The notes under the pieces are model-generated. The model was given only the letters and a program-made list of their open reading frames with translations, was not told the DNA's origin and made no database searches. A DNA stretch of 35,093 nt from an uncultured Saprospiraceae bacterium. GTDB taxonomy: Bacteria > Bacteroidota > Bacteroidia > Chitinophagales > Saprospiraceae. Below are positions 12,801 to 21,600 of the stretch, piece by piece. The position numbers and the translations under genes were made by a program. The first letter of the stretch is position 1. Each line of letters begins with the position of its first letter. Location of the stretch: NCBI GenBank assembly GCA_937941095.1, contig CALDYJ010000152.1, forward strand, positions 1-35,093, written 5' to 3'.

Positions 12801-13048
12801 TCATAAATAAAAACTTCCCATTGGTGCAAGTTTCCAAAGTTTAATTTAATGACTCCTTCGTATCCTTTTTCTTTGACAATGCTTCTCAGCTTAGTAGACG
12901 GGATGTCAAAAACATTATAATTTTTAAAATGTTTTGAAAATTTTTGATTTTTAGGTGCATTTAATAGCTTACCTTTTACTTCCTGGATTTGTGCAAAAGA
13001 TAAATTGAATCCTAAGATCAATAAGCACATAGTAAATAATGTTCTCAT
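6821..13048 (-). CDS. Secreted metzincin metalloprotease with SprB/Ig repeats and T9SS sorting domain
   Basis: Complete, about 2075 aa. The chosen start is the ATG at 13048, because it opens a clean signal peptide (MRTLFTMCLLILGFNLSFAQ). The same frame extends to 13177, but that adds 43 non-signal residues encoded across a hairpin. A propeptide-like region (21-200) contains a His-rich stretch LHEHAHSHEE (about 182-191). The protease domain (about 205-400) carries HEIGHNMAAGHD (348-359), the metzincin HExxHxxxxxHD zinc site with Glu349 as catalytic base. A Met-turn (IMSP, Met366) follows. The family resembles reprolysin/M12B-type secreted proteases. After this come two SprB-like units (413-560), 7 Ig/PKD-like units (575-1145), 11 SprB units (1147-1975) and a T9SS type A sorting domain (about 1990-2075, VYPNPTNE, ending VILSRIE). 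It is probably exported across the outer membrane and held at the surface or released. The target protein is unknown. Confidence 0.92.
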   Translation of the reverse strand: MRTLFTMCLLILGFNLSFAQIQEVKGKLLNAPKNQKFSKHFKNYNVFDIPSTKLRSIVKEKGYEGVIKLNFGNLHQWEVFIYENDVRAENYTLTIQTEKGRELLEPGPIKSYKGIINNSRGEEVRLTIDDGFIYGFITQDDVKYFIEPASYFDASAKADHFVVYAETDVIPSENNKCAAFELHEHAHSHEESINSMSNGQEKLLACYELELGIASDYGMRLKYGGVNGVENHNIGVMNNVETNYDDEFNHQLKFKIVTQFISTCLTCDPWTNDPGAGALLGSFRAWGEGNGFGVPIDLGQIWTNRDFTGGTIGIAYLTGNGTPCTNLKYHAIQDFSSNASLIRVVASHEIGHNMAAGHDGGGGFIMSPFVNNTNVWSAGTTATISNTISGKINSGCFNLCPADPPPGGGDPTLPLEISVVSVSDETCKGYEDGAIQVLVTGGREDYLYFWNIAGNEDHQEDLKPGTYFCSVVDANNDIAITPPIEIRGSAENIEITVESITNADCQGGFTGAIDISVSGGEPGYIHFWSNRYDTEDQVDIPAGQYDVTVVDAFGCFHTSEQILVEAGDAPEVIINTPLVINCNDQVVELDASDSSSGNDFTYLWTTLDGNIISGANTLNPEVDLAGTYNLLITNTVDDCTNEMSISVDADLALPDAIIAEAASLDCQTTTLSLDGSASSQTGNFEYIWTTTNGIITSGADGLNPSISAAGMYTLTVTNLDNGCASSNSVTVMDISEEPQIQYEEPQLITCNNGTVILAVTTDVNNASYNWGTTNGNIEAGFNAASADVTLAGDYTITVTNLDNGCSNSVTISVEADTNAPTSNPGQTATLNCYNSSLNLNGSGSSTGNDFTYQWTTTDGNILNNDQTLNPEIDAAGTYTLAVTNTDNGCVETNSVQVFADFTSPDVSIASSGEITCQLSNVTLNVTDLNNNGDVFVWTTANGNIVSGQGTNTIIVNSVGDYVVEVTNSITGCSTTTDVSVVGNQNVPVANAGETQYLNCNTPIVTLQGTGSFAAIYTYSWSGPGIVSGGNSLNPEVNLAGTYTLIATDIGSGCSVESSVIVEADFNEPIADAGAEASLGCDQNTLNLNGTNSSIGPNFTYSWSTSNGSIVSGIDQVQVEVNAAGTYLLLVTDLSNGCTASSSVLVNQVDDLAATISQINNVSCFGGSEASAMVNVQNGTGPFTFLWSNGATTMTATNLSAGQYEVAISDANGCETNQTININQPSELNLTSNFYNESSFGGNNGGAEVMVFDGTPPYTYAWSNGITTAGNFNLAAGEYSVIITDANNCIVEQTFTIDAYQCNFQAELSESNILCNGGTDGFITAQLMGENGLPSFNWLDASGNVIGNAQTIENLGAGIYTLIVNNGDNCSYEISTTLTEPGALNIQLLDAQISGTGANDGSLTASVLGGTAPYTYLWSNGATSEEIVGLAAGIYTLEVTDANGCSMNIEGVIEDIDCTIQGSLSGVDISCAAGQNGSALLDITAGVEPFDILWSNGMTGAVIEGLAAGAYSVTVLDAQDCPLILNIQLEEPLALVLGLDSDDVNCFGESNGSIDVNIEGGIAPYEILWNNGMESTALQNLTAGQYTVEVTDANGCESEASIVVNEPMALSLEGLSSNVSVNGMANGSIVLMVGGGTSPYTYTWSNGSSDSDLIGLEPGSYDVEVTDANGCIITESFVITEPGALLAEATTIDVLCFEGNNGSASVAVSSGTAPYQYLWSTGSTNQTIEGLIAGTYTVQVTDATGLTIELDVNITQPEQILTFGISEGVTCFGDANGLASITVTGGVEPFEYLWDDGSTNQAVENLQVGIYQVSVTDANGCLAIHDVSVSGPEDFAHDFQLMDAGCFGGKTGSITVNSTGGNETYTYTWSNGEEGNTINGLGTGTYEFTLTDGSGCTDIQSVFIDQGAEIFLEVTETGDATTGLDDGFINVDVTGGAPPYTYLWSNGALTSNIENLPAGTYSLVVTDANGCEITSEIIQIEMMVSNSEILNTSVFNVYPNPTNELINVIVIQEINTSLEMVLRDIHGHQILKRITQKSTNIKETISLSNLPNGVYILSLRDGEKQMTKKVILSRIE
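7125..9600 (-). repeat. Array of 11 SprB-type repeats in the metalloprotease gene
   Basis: Eleven units of about 75 aa have the pattern CFGxxNGS, then PYxYxWSNG, then AGxYxVxVTDANGC. Units 2, 4, 7 and 11 lack the first Cys; unit 8 has DATG and unit 5 DAQDC instead of DANGC. Each peculiarity matches the unit of the same number in the neighbouring giant gene, so the two arrays descend from one array that was copied as a block. Confidence 0.9.
9601..11320 (-). repeat. Array of 7 Ig/PKD-like repeats in the metalloprotease gene
   Basis: Seven units of about 82 aa run between the two SprB-like sections. Typical signatures are NCN or TCN at the start, FTYxWTTxxGNI, LNPxVxxAGTYTL and a closing NGC. 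They resemble the Ig/PKD-like stalk of the first giant gene, but there are 7 rather than 11, so the stalk lengths differ. Confidence 0.8.
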
Positions 13049-13414
13049 ATTTGGAGTGTTTGTTTTTTGATAGGAGAAGAATCGATTTACGTATTGAACG
13101 TTAACCACTCCTCTATACCAATAGCCTTTAAATAACATTAATTCATAACCGTGGTGGTTATGAATCCTTTTTCTCATGTAAATTGACAGTCTAAATTAAG
13201 AAAACCTAGCTAAACAAAGCTTTCTTATAATGTTAATATCATTGTTAAGGAAAAACGCTGCATCGGATTAAATAAAAATTTTATAAAGTCAATCCTTTGT
13301 TACAAAATTGTAGAATGATAAGTTAACGTTAATGAAATGTGGTAGAAAAAATGTGAATAGAAAATCTCATAATTTCTAATTACAAAATTGCATCAAAGAA
13401 TTTTAAACTCAAAA
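13049..13414. other. Intergenic region between the SulP and metalloprotease genes
   Basis: This 366 bp AT-rich region carries the leader of the metalloprotease gene and the 3' flank of the SulP gene, both on the minus strand. It holds a perfect 10-bp hairpin at 13141-13165 (listed separately) and a short palindrome TTAACGTTAA at 13323-13332. I see no clear promoter and no standard terminator with a T-run on the minus strand. Confidence 0.6.
13141..13165. promoter_or_regulatory. Perfect inverted repeat in the metalloprotease leader
   Basis: ATTCATAACC and its exact complement GGTTATGAAT flank a 5-base loop (GTGGT on the plus strand). It lies about 93 bp upstream of the chosen metalloprotease start. 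On the minus strand no T-run follows, so it does not look like the SulP terminator. On the plus strand a CCTTTTT run follows, but no plus-strand gene ends here. It could be a 5' UTR structure or a protein-binding site. The structure is certain, the function is not. Confidence 0.5.
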
Positions 13415-15091
13415 TTATTTCCTTGTAGATAAGATCGCTTCGTGTACACTGAGAAAATGATTTGCTTCTCCAATGGAATCATAAATTCCGGATTTTTTTA
13501 AGATGTCTCTAGTAGGACCTATCGCGCCACAGAAATATAAGTTTACGTTCTTTTCTTTGAGGTAGATTATGACATCCTCTAGAGCATGTAAACCACTGCT
13601 ATCCACTTCGTGGATACATTTTGCATCTAGAAACAAATGCCTAACTTCAAATTTTTTAAACTCAATGAGTCCAATAATTTTATCTTTAAAAAAAGAAGCA
13701 TTTCCAAAGTATAATTTATCATCAAATCTTAAGATTAGTTCTTCAATGTTCTTATCCTCAATTTCAAAACGATCAATGTTTCTATAATTATTTGTTCCTG
13801 GGATGTTTCCAAGTTCAACCATATGAGGTTTACTACTCCTATAGAGTACCATTAAGATAGAAAGGACAACTCCAGTTAAGACACCTATTTCAATCCCAAA
13901 AATAAGGGTACAAATAAACGTTGTGAGCATCATCCAAAAATCTCTTTTATGCACTTTCCAAAGGTGTTTAGCTTCTTTAACATCAAAAAGTGATTTGACA
14001 GCCATCAAAATTATAGCCGCTAAAACTGCTTTCGGTAAATAATGAAACCAAGAAGTAAAAAATAATAAAGTGAGGAGTACTAATAAAAAACTCACCATTG
14101 ATGAAACATGAGTCCTTGCATTAGATTCATTTGCAATAGCTGATCTTGTAAAACTTCCAGAAGTTGGAAGTGCTTCAAAAAAAGCTCCTACAAATTTTGA
14201 AGCTCCTAAGGCTACGAGTTCTTGATTCGTCCTAATTCGATAATAGCTATGTTTGCTATCCATCAATTTCGCAATGCCAAGACTTTCAACAATACCTATT
14301 AAGGTTACCGTAAAAACAATTGGTAGAAGCAGCAGAATTTTCTCTTTTTCGAAGTTCGGCATTATAAAATCTGGTAAGCCTTCTGGAACTTTACCAACAA
14401 CGCTCACTCCTAATTCATCTAAACGTAAAAAATAACTTAAAGCAGTCCCTAAGACTACTACTATTAAGGCATTTGGTATAGATTTATGAATTTTCTTGAG
14501 GGCAATCATTAAAACAATTGAAGCAAAACAAATAAAGACGGTATAAGTATTAATTTCTGAAGAATGCTCGAAAGCATAAATAATGTTCTCATAAAAATTT
14601 TCAAACCTTGGGATGTGAATTCCTAATACATCTTTTAATTGGCTAAATATTATTATAACTGCAGCAGCAGAAGTAAAACCAGTTATAACAGGGTGTGAAA
14701 TAAAATTCACTAAAAAGCCGAGACGTAAAACTCCTAACAGAATTTGAAAAATACCAATTAACAAACCTGCTAAAATTACTAATTCAATATATACAGGTGT
14801 ACCTATTTCAGCAAGGTTACTTACTCCAGCTAAAACAAGCAGCGCAGAAACAGCTACTGGACCAATGGAGAGGTGTCTTGAAGTCCCGAAAATAGCAAAG
14901 ATGAGTAATGGAACTAAGCCTCCATACAAGCCATATATTGGCGGTAAGCCAGCTAAATAAGCATAAGCCATGCCTTGCGGAACCAACATAACTCCTACCG
15001 TTAAACCTGCGATTAAATCTGCTCGAAAAAAATCTTTATTGTAAGATTTTAAATCTTTAAATAATGGTGAAATCTTATTTAAGTAGTTCAA
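13415..15091 (-). CDS. SulP/SLC26 family anion transporter with STAS domain
   Basis: A 558-aa inner-membrane transporter of usual family length. The N-terminal membrane domain (about 20-400) has the SulP signature around PPIYGLYGG and then SIGPVAVSALLV, with many hydrophobic helices. A cytosolic STAS domain (about 430-550) contains DSSGLHAL (497-504), the loop whose Ser can be phosphorylated in anti-sigma-antagonist-like domains. The family moves sulfate, bicarbonate or other anions by proton or sodium symport or by exchange. The substrate cannot be read from the sequence, and no sulfur or carbon-fixation genes lie nearby. The only usable start is TTG at 15091. A stop lies ten codons upstream and the next Met (residue 34) would cut into the first helix. 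It is divergent from the cupin gene. Confidence 0.93.
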   Translation of the reverse strand: MNYLNKISPLFKDLKSYNKDFFRADLIAGLTVGVMLVPQGMAYAYLAGLPPIYGLYGGLVPLLIFAIFGTSRHLSIGPVAVSALLVLAGVSNLAEIGTPVYIELVILAGLLIGIFQILLGVLRLGFLVNFISHPVITGFTSAAAVIIIFSQLKDVLGIHIPRFENFYENIIYAFEHSSEINTYTVFICFASIVLMIALKKIHKSIPNALIVVVLGTALSYFLRLDELGVSVVGKVPEGLPDFIMPNFEKEKILLLLPIVFTVTLIGIVESLGIAKLMDSKHSYYRIRTNQELVALGASKFVGAFFEALPTSGSFTRSAIANESNARTHVSSMVSFLLVLLTLLFFTSWFHYLPKAVLAAIILMAVKSLFDVKEAKHLWKVHKRDFWMMLTTFICTLIFGIEIGVLTGVVLSILMVLYRSSKPHMVELGNIPGTNNYRNIDRFEIEDKNIEELILRFDDKLYFGNASFFKDKIIGLIEFKKFEVRHLFLDAKCIHEVDSSGLHALEDVIIYLKEKNVNLYFCGAIGPTRDILKKSGIYDSIGEANHFLSVHEAILSTRK

Positions 15092-15193
15092 ATTAGCTGT
15101 TGCAGTATTTAATGAATCTTACGGATAAGCAATTAATTAGTTAATTTTAATCGGAAAAAATTAAATTCTTAAGCTTGTACTAAAAAACAAAAG

Positions 15194-15553
15194 ATGAAAG
15201 TAGTAAACTTAAAAGAAAAATATAGTCTTTTTAATGAGCATTGGTGCCCCAAGATTGTTGCTTCTTTAAATGGCCAGCATGTAAAATTAGCTAAAATAAA
15301 AGGCGAATTTATATGGCACAAGCATGATGACGCTGATGAATTGTTTTGGGTTTCCAAAGGCACCTTAAAAATTGAATTTAGAGATGGCACAAAAGTAATC
15401 AAGGAGGGTGAAATGCTTGTTGTCCCAAAAGGCGTAGAACACAAACCGATTGCAGATGAAGAAGTACATATAATGATGTTCGAACCAGCAGGTACAAGTA
15501 ACACTGGAAAGGAGCAAAATGAACGAACTGTTAGCAAATTGGAATACATTTAA
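15194..15553 (+). CDS. Small cupin-domain protein
   Basis: A 119-aa single-domain cupin. Motif 1 is at residues 37-56, with His42, His44 and Glu49 as likely metal ligands (HKHDDADE). Motif 2 is at 72-85 (EGEMLVVPKGVEH), with His83 as the fourth ligand. The four ligands are intact, so a bound divalent metal is likely. Small cupins of this type include sugar isomerases, dioxygenase-like enzymes and binding proteins; the sequence does not say which. It stands alone in a 100-bp divergent gap from the SulP gene, with the T9SS giant gene following on the same strand. The opposite-strand frame over it is a shadow. Confidence 0.9.
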   Translation: MKVVNLKEKYSLFNEHWCPKIVASLNGQHVKLAKIKGEFIWHKHDDADELFWVSKGTLKIEFRDGTKVIKEGEMLVVPKGVEHKPIADEEVHIMMFEPAGTSNTGKEQNERTVSKLEYI

Positions 15554-15644
15554 TTCATTTTATTATTTTCATTGAAATTATCCTCCTAATTATTTGCTAT
15601 TTTTAGCTATATAAATCAAGTCTTAACACCCGAATTAAACTCTT

Positions 15645-18600
15645 ATGCAGAAGTTATTTACAATTATTGTAATGTTTATTTCCCTAACAATTCAAGCTCA
15701 AGTCAGCAAGGATATGGATCTCCTATCTAATTGGAGTACAGGAAACACACCTTTTAATGATGTTTGGGGCTATGTAGATTCCAAAGGAAAGGAATATGCC
15801 ATCATCGGTTCAAGGTCTCATTATTACTTTGTCAATGTATCAAACCCAAGTAATCCTCAAATGGTGGATGGTTTCGCTGGTGGATCGACAACAGTGTGGA
15901 GAGATATGAAAACTTATAGCCAATGGGCTTATGGTGTTTGTGATAGTTGTGGTGAAGGACTTGCTATTTTCTTCCTTGGTGATGATCCAAGTCAAAATGG
16001 AGTAACCCTGGTAGCTCAAACTACTCAATTCTTTTCTAGAGCCCATAACATATTTGTGGATGAAGAGCATGGTAGACTTTACATTATTGGTTCAAATACT
16101 CAAAGCAATGGCATCATCATACTAGACATCAAATCTAATCCTGAATCTCCAACTTTATTGAAAGCTAGTGCCTTGAGTGGCGGTTACATTCATGATATGT
16201 ATGTAAGAAATCACATTGGTTATGCTAATTCAGGAGGGAGTGGGCTTTACATTTATGACTTCAGTAATGTAAATCAAATAAATAACATTGGGAATTTAAC
16301 CTTTTATCCGCAGCAAGGGTATAATCACGCGAGTTGGTTAGATCCAAGTGGAGACTATTTAGTCATGGCGGATGAAACACATAATACAAGTTTAAAAATG
16401 TTAGATGTTTCTGATCCTACAGATATTGATGTAAAATCTTTATTTAGATCTGAATTGCTTGCACCTGCGGTTACAGGTTCTATAGCACATAATCCATTTA
16501 TCAGAGATAATTATGCTATTGTATCTTATTATCATGATGGGGTTCAAATATTTGATATCGATAACCCTAATAATCCACAACAAGTTGCTTGGTATGACAC
16601 CTACCCTAATAATACTGGTTATGGTGGTTACTCAGGATGTTGGGGAGCCTACCCTTATTTACCTTCAGGAAATATTTTAGGTTCAGATGGTAGTACAGGA
16701 CTTTATGTTTTGAAACCAACAGACATCACTTTTACGCCACCTCCAACAGTTTTTCCACCTTATGCTGTTTTGAATTATAATGGAAATGTATGTATTGAGG
16801 ATGGTGAAGAAATTACTTTAAGCGTAGATACAGACGCAGATGTCATTCAATGGTTTAGGAATAATACACAAGTTGGATTTGAAGATGAATTGGATGTAAG
16901 TCAATCCGGTACATATATCTGTAAAGTTTTTAAAGGGCCTCATTCATTAGTTCAAATTGTAGAAGTAAGTGTAGGCACTGCGCCAGATGCAACTTTAAAT
17001 GTTAGTGGTTCTTATGAAATTTGTCAAGGGGACAATTTAATGATACAAGCTCCTTCTGGTGCCAATAGTTATGTTTGGTTGGTTGATGGTCAATTTGCAA
17101 ATGTTTTTACAAGCTTTTTTGAAGCAGAGGAAGTAGGTACCTATCAAGTAATCGTCTCCGATGGTGATTGTGAAGTGCTTTCCGAAATTATCACCATCAC
17201 AGACGTCATTAGTGCAGCGGACTTGAGTTTAAATTTTAATGAAACTCAACAGATTTGTTCTGGAGAAAATATATTGCTTGAAGTAGCAAGCGGAGCAGAT
17301 TCTTATCAGTGGTTTCGAAATGGAGATCCAATTGACGGTGCAACCGAAAATCAGCTGATGGCCGAATTAAATGGAATCTATAATGTCGAAGGGACTTTGG
17401 GTAATTGTACTACTACTTCTGATGATTTATTTGTTCAAGAAGTAGCTTCACCAAATGCTGATTTAAATTTTATAGGAAATTTTGACTTGTGTGAAGGAGA
17501 TGCCATGAATTTGAGTCTAGCTCTTGGATCTGAAAATTATGATTGGTACCTGAATGATGAAATAGTGCAAACGGGAGAAGAAAATACTTTTATTGCTAAT
17601 CAAACAGGAACTTACTATGCAGTTGCTAGTATTGCTGATTGTCAGGAAACTTCGGCTCTATTTGAATTAGAAATTATAGACAGCCCAGAGGTCTCTTTTG
17701 ATCAAGAAGAATACAACACAATCTGTGAAGGAGAGGAATTTACATTTACCTTAAATGGAGAAGCAGAAACGTATGCATGGTTTTTTAATGGTGATCTTTT
17801 AGACGGTGTCACAGGATCTTCTTATACTACAAGTGAAGCGGGTGCTTACGACGTTTTTGCTTCCAATGGTGATTGTAATACAAATACCTCAATTGTAAAT
17901 TTAAGTGTTTTTGAAATTCCAAGCATTTCTTTCAATGTACCAAATAACAATGAAATTTGTGAAGGAGCAGAATTAAATATTGAAGCAAGTACTAACATTG
18001 GAACCATCGAATGGTTTCAAAATGGAATGCTTACTGATGAGACTTCGCTTAATTTTAGCACCATGACAAGTGGTGCTATTTATGCAGTATTGACCAATGG
18101 TGAATGCATAACAACTTCTGAAACATTAAACGTAAATGTGCTTGAACAAATACAGGTTAGTATAAATGGGCCATCTTCAATAGATCTTTGTGATGGAGAG
18201 TCTTATACCTTAGAATCTTCAACAGGTGCATCTTCTTACCAATGGTATAAAGATGGTGAACTACTAAGTACTAATGCAGCTGTTTTAAATGTGAGTGAAG
18301 CTGGAATGTACTATGTTATAGCTGGAGAAGGAGATTGTGCAGGAACTTCTAATACTGTGGAAGTTATAGTAAATGCTCAACCTGAAGTAAGCTTTACACC
18401 TTTATTCACGAATAATTTTTGCGAAGGAGATTTTATTCTTTTAGAAGCGACTCCTGGATTCAGCAATTATAATTGGTATAAAGATGGTCAACTTCTTAAT
18501 GAAACAAGTAATACTTTTAATGCTACCGAAAGCGGAAATTATAGCGTAGAAGTAAACGAAGAGAATTGTTCTGCTTCTGCATCAATGGAGGTTTCTTCTA

Positions 18601-21600
18601 TTGAAAAACCAAGCATAGATTTACAATTAGAAAGTCAAATAAATTTATGTGATGGAGAATCAATAAATACAGCTCCAATTGTAAATGCAGATTCTTACCA
18701 ATGGTATAAAGATGGTCAATTAATTTCTGATGCTTATTCTATACAGATTGTAGAAGCTGGCGATTACTACCTAACAGCCTCTAACCAGTTTTGCCAAACT
18801 ACCTCTGAGACTATAACAATTAGTGTAACCGATTTCCCTAATGTCACGATTATTGGCTCTAGCAACGTTTTATTATGTGAGGGCGAAGAAACATCCATAG
18901 CAGTTGAAGAAGGAGCCGATTCTTATCAATGGTTTCTTAATGGTAATCCTATTGGGAATACAAGTGAAATTATCACAGCAGAAAGTGGCCTTTATTATGT
19001 TTTGGTTGGAAATGGAGATTGCGATGCAAATTCGCAAGAAGTAACAGTTACTGTGATAGATGAACTTGAAGTTTCTTTAAATTATGCAGGTAGCCAAACT
19101 TTATGTGAAGGCGAACTTCTTACCTTAGAAGTTAATGATGGAGCAGATAATTATGTTTGGACAAATGGAGGAATGTCTATAGGAACAAATGATAATACTT
19201 TAGAAATAAGTGAGCCAGGAATATACATGGTTGAAGCTTTCGTTGGAGATTGTTCTTCTGTTTCTGAATCTTTCGAGCTTATCATTGAACAATTTCCTAG
19301 TGCAACATTGAATGCAAATGAAAACTTAGACTTGTGTGAAGGTGAGGATTTTTTATTAAATGTACCAGCAGGAGCTGATGCATACGAATGGTCTTTGGAC
19401 GGGCAAGTAATTCCAGGATCAAATATTAATGAATGGTTGGCTAATCAAGCAGGAACATATCAAGTAAGTGCATCAAATGGAGATTGCGTAAGCTTCTCGA
19501 ATGAAATCGATGTGAACTATGCTCCCCAATTAAATACAGAAATTATTGCCACAGCAACAAGCATCTGTGCAGGTGATGAAGCAACACTTACAGCAATCGG
19601 AGATGCCTTAACTTACTCTTGGTATTTAAATGATCAACTTATCGCTGAAAACACAATAAACCTTACCGTTTCTGAAGCTGGTCAATATCAATTAGTTCTT
19701 GGCTTTGGAGATTGTACTGCAGAATCAGAAATAATAACACTAGAAGTCCTAGATAGCCCAGTTATCAATTTATCACAAACAGGTTCTTTATCCATTTGCG
19801 AAGGAGATAATTTAGATCTATTCGTAGAAGGCAATGCAGACAATTACATATGGTTATTAGATGATGTACAAATAGAAGAAGATGTATTAAACATTAATGT
19901 AAGTCAAAGCGGGACTTACTCAGTAGTAGCTTATTTAAATGGCTGTGAAAGTAATACAGATAATGTTGTTGTAAATGTCCAAAGTCTTCCAGATGCCGTA
20001 ATAACCGCTAATGGGGAAAATGCGATTTGTGAAGGTCAAAGTTTGATCCTTGTAGCAAATGAAGCGGATGCTTATAACTGGTATTTTAATGGCAACTTAC
20101 TTAGTTCAAACGAAGGACAATTAGAAATAAATGAGGCTGGTGAATATTACTTAGAAACTACTTCAAATGGATGTAGCAATACATCTATGACTTTTGAATT
20201 AATTATCAATGCAGCTCCAATAATTTTCTTAAATAATGAATCAGATAACTCAATTTGTACGGGTGAAACATTATTGCTGAGTACTGATCTTATTAGTGAG
20301 GAGTACATATGGCTTCTAAATGGAGAAGTAATTGAAACAAATGATTCTGCTACTTTGGAAGTTAATCAAGCAGGAGTTTATCAATTAATGGCAAGTAATG
20401 AAGGATGTAACAGCACCTCAGAAGAGATTAACTTGAACATTATTGATGTACCAGAAATAAGTTTTAATGTCCAAGAAGAAAGCATTAGCTATTGCGCAGA
20501 AGATGAAAAAGAATTATCAATCATTGGAGAAGCAGAAAGGTACAGCTGGCTACTTAATAATAATGAAATTAGCAATGAACAAAAAATTAGTATCAATGAA
20601 GCAGGAATTTATCAAGCTGTAGCCTATAATGGATTATGTGCTTCAGAGCTAATTGAAATTACCGTAGAGATTAGAGAACCTTTGGACACTAGCCTTGATT
20701 TTCCGATGGGGACGACCATTTGTGAAGGTGACATGGCTACCATCAATGCGATAATTGGCTATGAATTTTATTTCTGGACACTTAATGGTGATGCTGTAGG
20801 AACAAACAATTCTACTTTTAATACTACCACAGGTGGAACTTATACATTAACAATCGTTGACGGTGATTGCAGTCAAGAAGTTAATTTTGACATCATTGTA
20901 AATCCTTTACCTGCTGTTGCTTTAGAAGCTTCAAGTACGGAATTTTGTCCTGGGGACTTTACCACTTTAACAGCTTCAATTGCGGATGCAAGTACTTACA
21001 CTTGGAGCCGTGATGGGGATGTGATCAATGGAGCAGAAGGAATGAGTTTAGTCGTGAGTGAACCAGGATTATATGTTGTTACAGTTACGATCGATGGTTG
21101 TACAAATAGTTCCACTGAAATATTCATTAGTCAGTATACTGTTGACTTAGCGAATTTTTCTATTGACGAAGCTTTATTAAGTGCTAATAATGGAAGCACT
21201 TATCAATGGTTTTTGAATGGAGAAATAATTGATGGCGCGATTGATCAAAATTATACGGCAACTGCTTCAGGCTTATATCAAGTAGAAGTAACTGACGCAA
21301 ATGGCTGTACATCTTTGTCTGAAGAACAGCAAGTAACGATAACTTCAATCAAAGAAATCACTTCTATTTCTGATCTAAACATCTACCCCAATCCAGCAAG
21401 TGGGTTCTTGAATCTTAGCTTCTCGAATCCGGCTAATGAAAACATTTCGATAGAAGTTATAGATCAGCTCGGTCAAATTAAGTTAAACTTAATGGTTAAG
21501 AGGGATGCTTTTATAAATGAACGATTGACCTTAGATCATTTAGGTCCAGGATTGTATTACATTAGATTAAGTAATCAAAAAGAGGAAAGTCTTCTGGTTA

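Noticed and set aside
13049..13177. Upstream extension of the metalloprotease frame to an earlier ATG
   Set aside because: The extra 43 residues are not signal-like and are coded across the hairpin; the ATG at 13048 opens a clear signal peptide.
13097..13332. AACGTTAA occurring twice (13097 and 13325) as a possible operator pair
   Set aside because: An 8-base AT-rich match can occur by chance in such sequence, and spacing and position give no further support.
15169..15549. A 126-codon minus-strand frame opposite the cupin gene
   Set aside because: The plus-strand frame has complete cupin motifs with metal ligands; the antisense frame shows no protein character.
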